Positions 63,915 through 64,000 of a stretch of 64,000 bases of DNA are shown here, piece after piece. Made by a program: the position numbers and the translations under genes. Every line of letters starts with the position of its first letter. The first letter of the stretch is position 1. The DNA is from Streptomyces sp. SUK 48 (GTDB taxonomy: Bacteria; Actinomycetota; Actinomycetes; Streptomycetales; Streptomycetaceae), in the NCBI RefSeq assembly GCF_009650765.1, contig NZ_CP045740.1, positions 2,294,001 to 2,358,000 on the forward strand, in the 5' to 3' direction. The notes below the pieces were generated by a model. The model did no database searches, had not been told where the DNA came from, and was given only the letters and a program-made list of their open reading frames with translations.

Positions 63915-64000
63915 CTACGGAATCCGCGGCTCCAGTGCCTGGTGCTGGGTGCGGCTCACGTCGTACACGCCCGGGACGTCGCGCATGGCGCGCATCAGGG
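63915..64000 (-). CDS. rshA: C-terminal end of a RelA/SpoT homologue (partial)
   Basis: Only the last 28 codons are in the window, reading LMRAMRDVPGVYDVSRTQHQALEPRIP then stop. This matches the final strand of the ACT domain of (p)ppGpp synthetase/hydrolases. Position next to hflX and the M1 peptidase fits rshA of S. coelicolor. The gene continues beyond 64000. Confidence 0.65.
   Translation of the reverse strand, partial: LMRAMRDVPGVYDVSRTQHQALEPRIP

Overview
This is chromosomal DNA from a Streptomyces species. It has very high G+C, dense genes with G/C-ending codons, GTG and TTG starts, GTGA stop/start overlaps and many leaderless-looking promoters. Marker genes confirm it: the principal sigma factor HrdB, the sporulation regulator WhiH, topoisomerase IV genes parC and parE, the class II ribonucleotide reductase pair nrdR-nrdJ, lexA and hflX. 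From memory, the order runs collinear with roughly SCO5839 down to SCO5794 (rshA) of S. coelicolor, so this is core chromosome. No rRNA, tRNA, CRISPR array, IS element or prophage was seen.

Left part (0-17 kb): an M23 cell-wall hydrolase under a c-di-AMP (ydaO-type) riboswitch; a pair of M16 peptidase subunits; parC; a CobW-type metallochaperone GTPase; two divergent citrate-synthase paralogues, one carrying an N-terminal DNA-binding domain, with AT-rich palindromes between them; a ferredoxin-like protein whose start codon abuts an iron box; and a citrate-type histidine kinase and response regulator bracketing a divergent TauABC/NMT1-like ABC importer.

Middle (17-36 kb): an acetate-type symporter with its DUF485 partner; a NarL-type two-component operon; a TetR repressor divergent from a flavin monooxygenase with two 15-bp operators; parE; a small zinc-binding protein; a secreted trypsin-like protease; hrdB; whiH; a fused ABC ATPase-permease; a NrtR-like NUDIX protein and a DUF4192 protein.

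Right part (36-64 kb): a DNA-maintenance neighbourhood (RecQ with a phosphoribosyltransferase-like tail, a RadC-like protein without the usual metal ligands, a stand-alone UvrD-C-like protein, RNase HII), separated by a 0.9-kb spacer holding a degenerate 21-bp tandem repeat. Then come an ADP-ribosylglycohydrolase, a histidine phosphatase, a TerD protein with a kinase-like partner, nrdJ and nrdR with paired NrdR boxes, lexA with its SOS box, dinG, a three-gene NIS siderophore operon, a secreted serine protease, hflX, an M1 aminopeptidase and the 3' tip of a RelA/SpoT homologue.

Two genes (the second M16 subunit and the citrate-type kinase) have apparent single-base deletions in G-rich runs. 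These are either sequencing errors or recent mutations. The least explained signals are the citrate-synthase pair with intergenic and possible intragenic operators, the 21-bp repeat spacer with its degenerate repair-protein neighbours, and the compact siderophore operon without a visible iron box.
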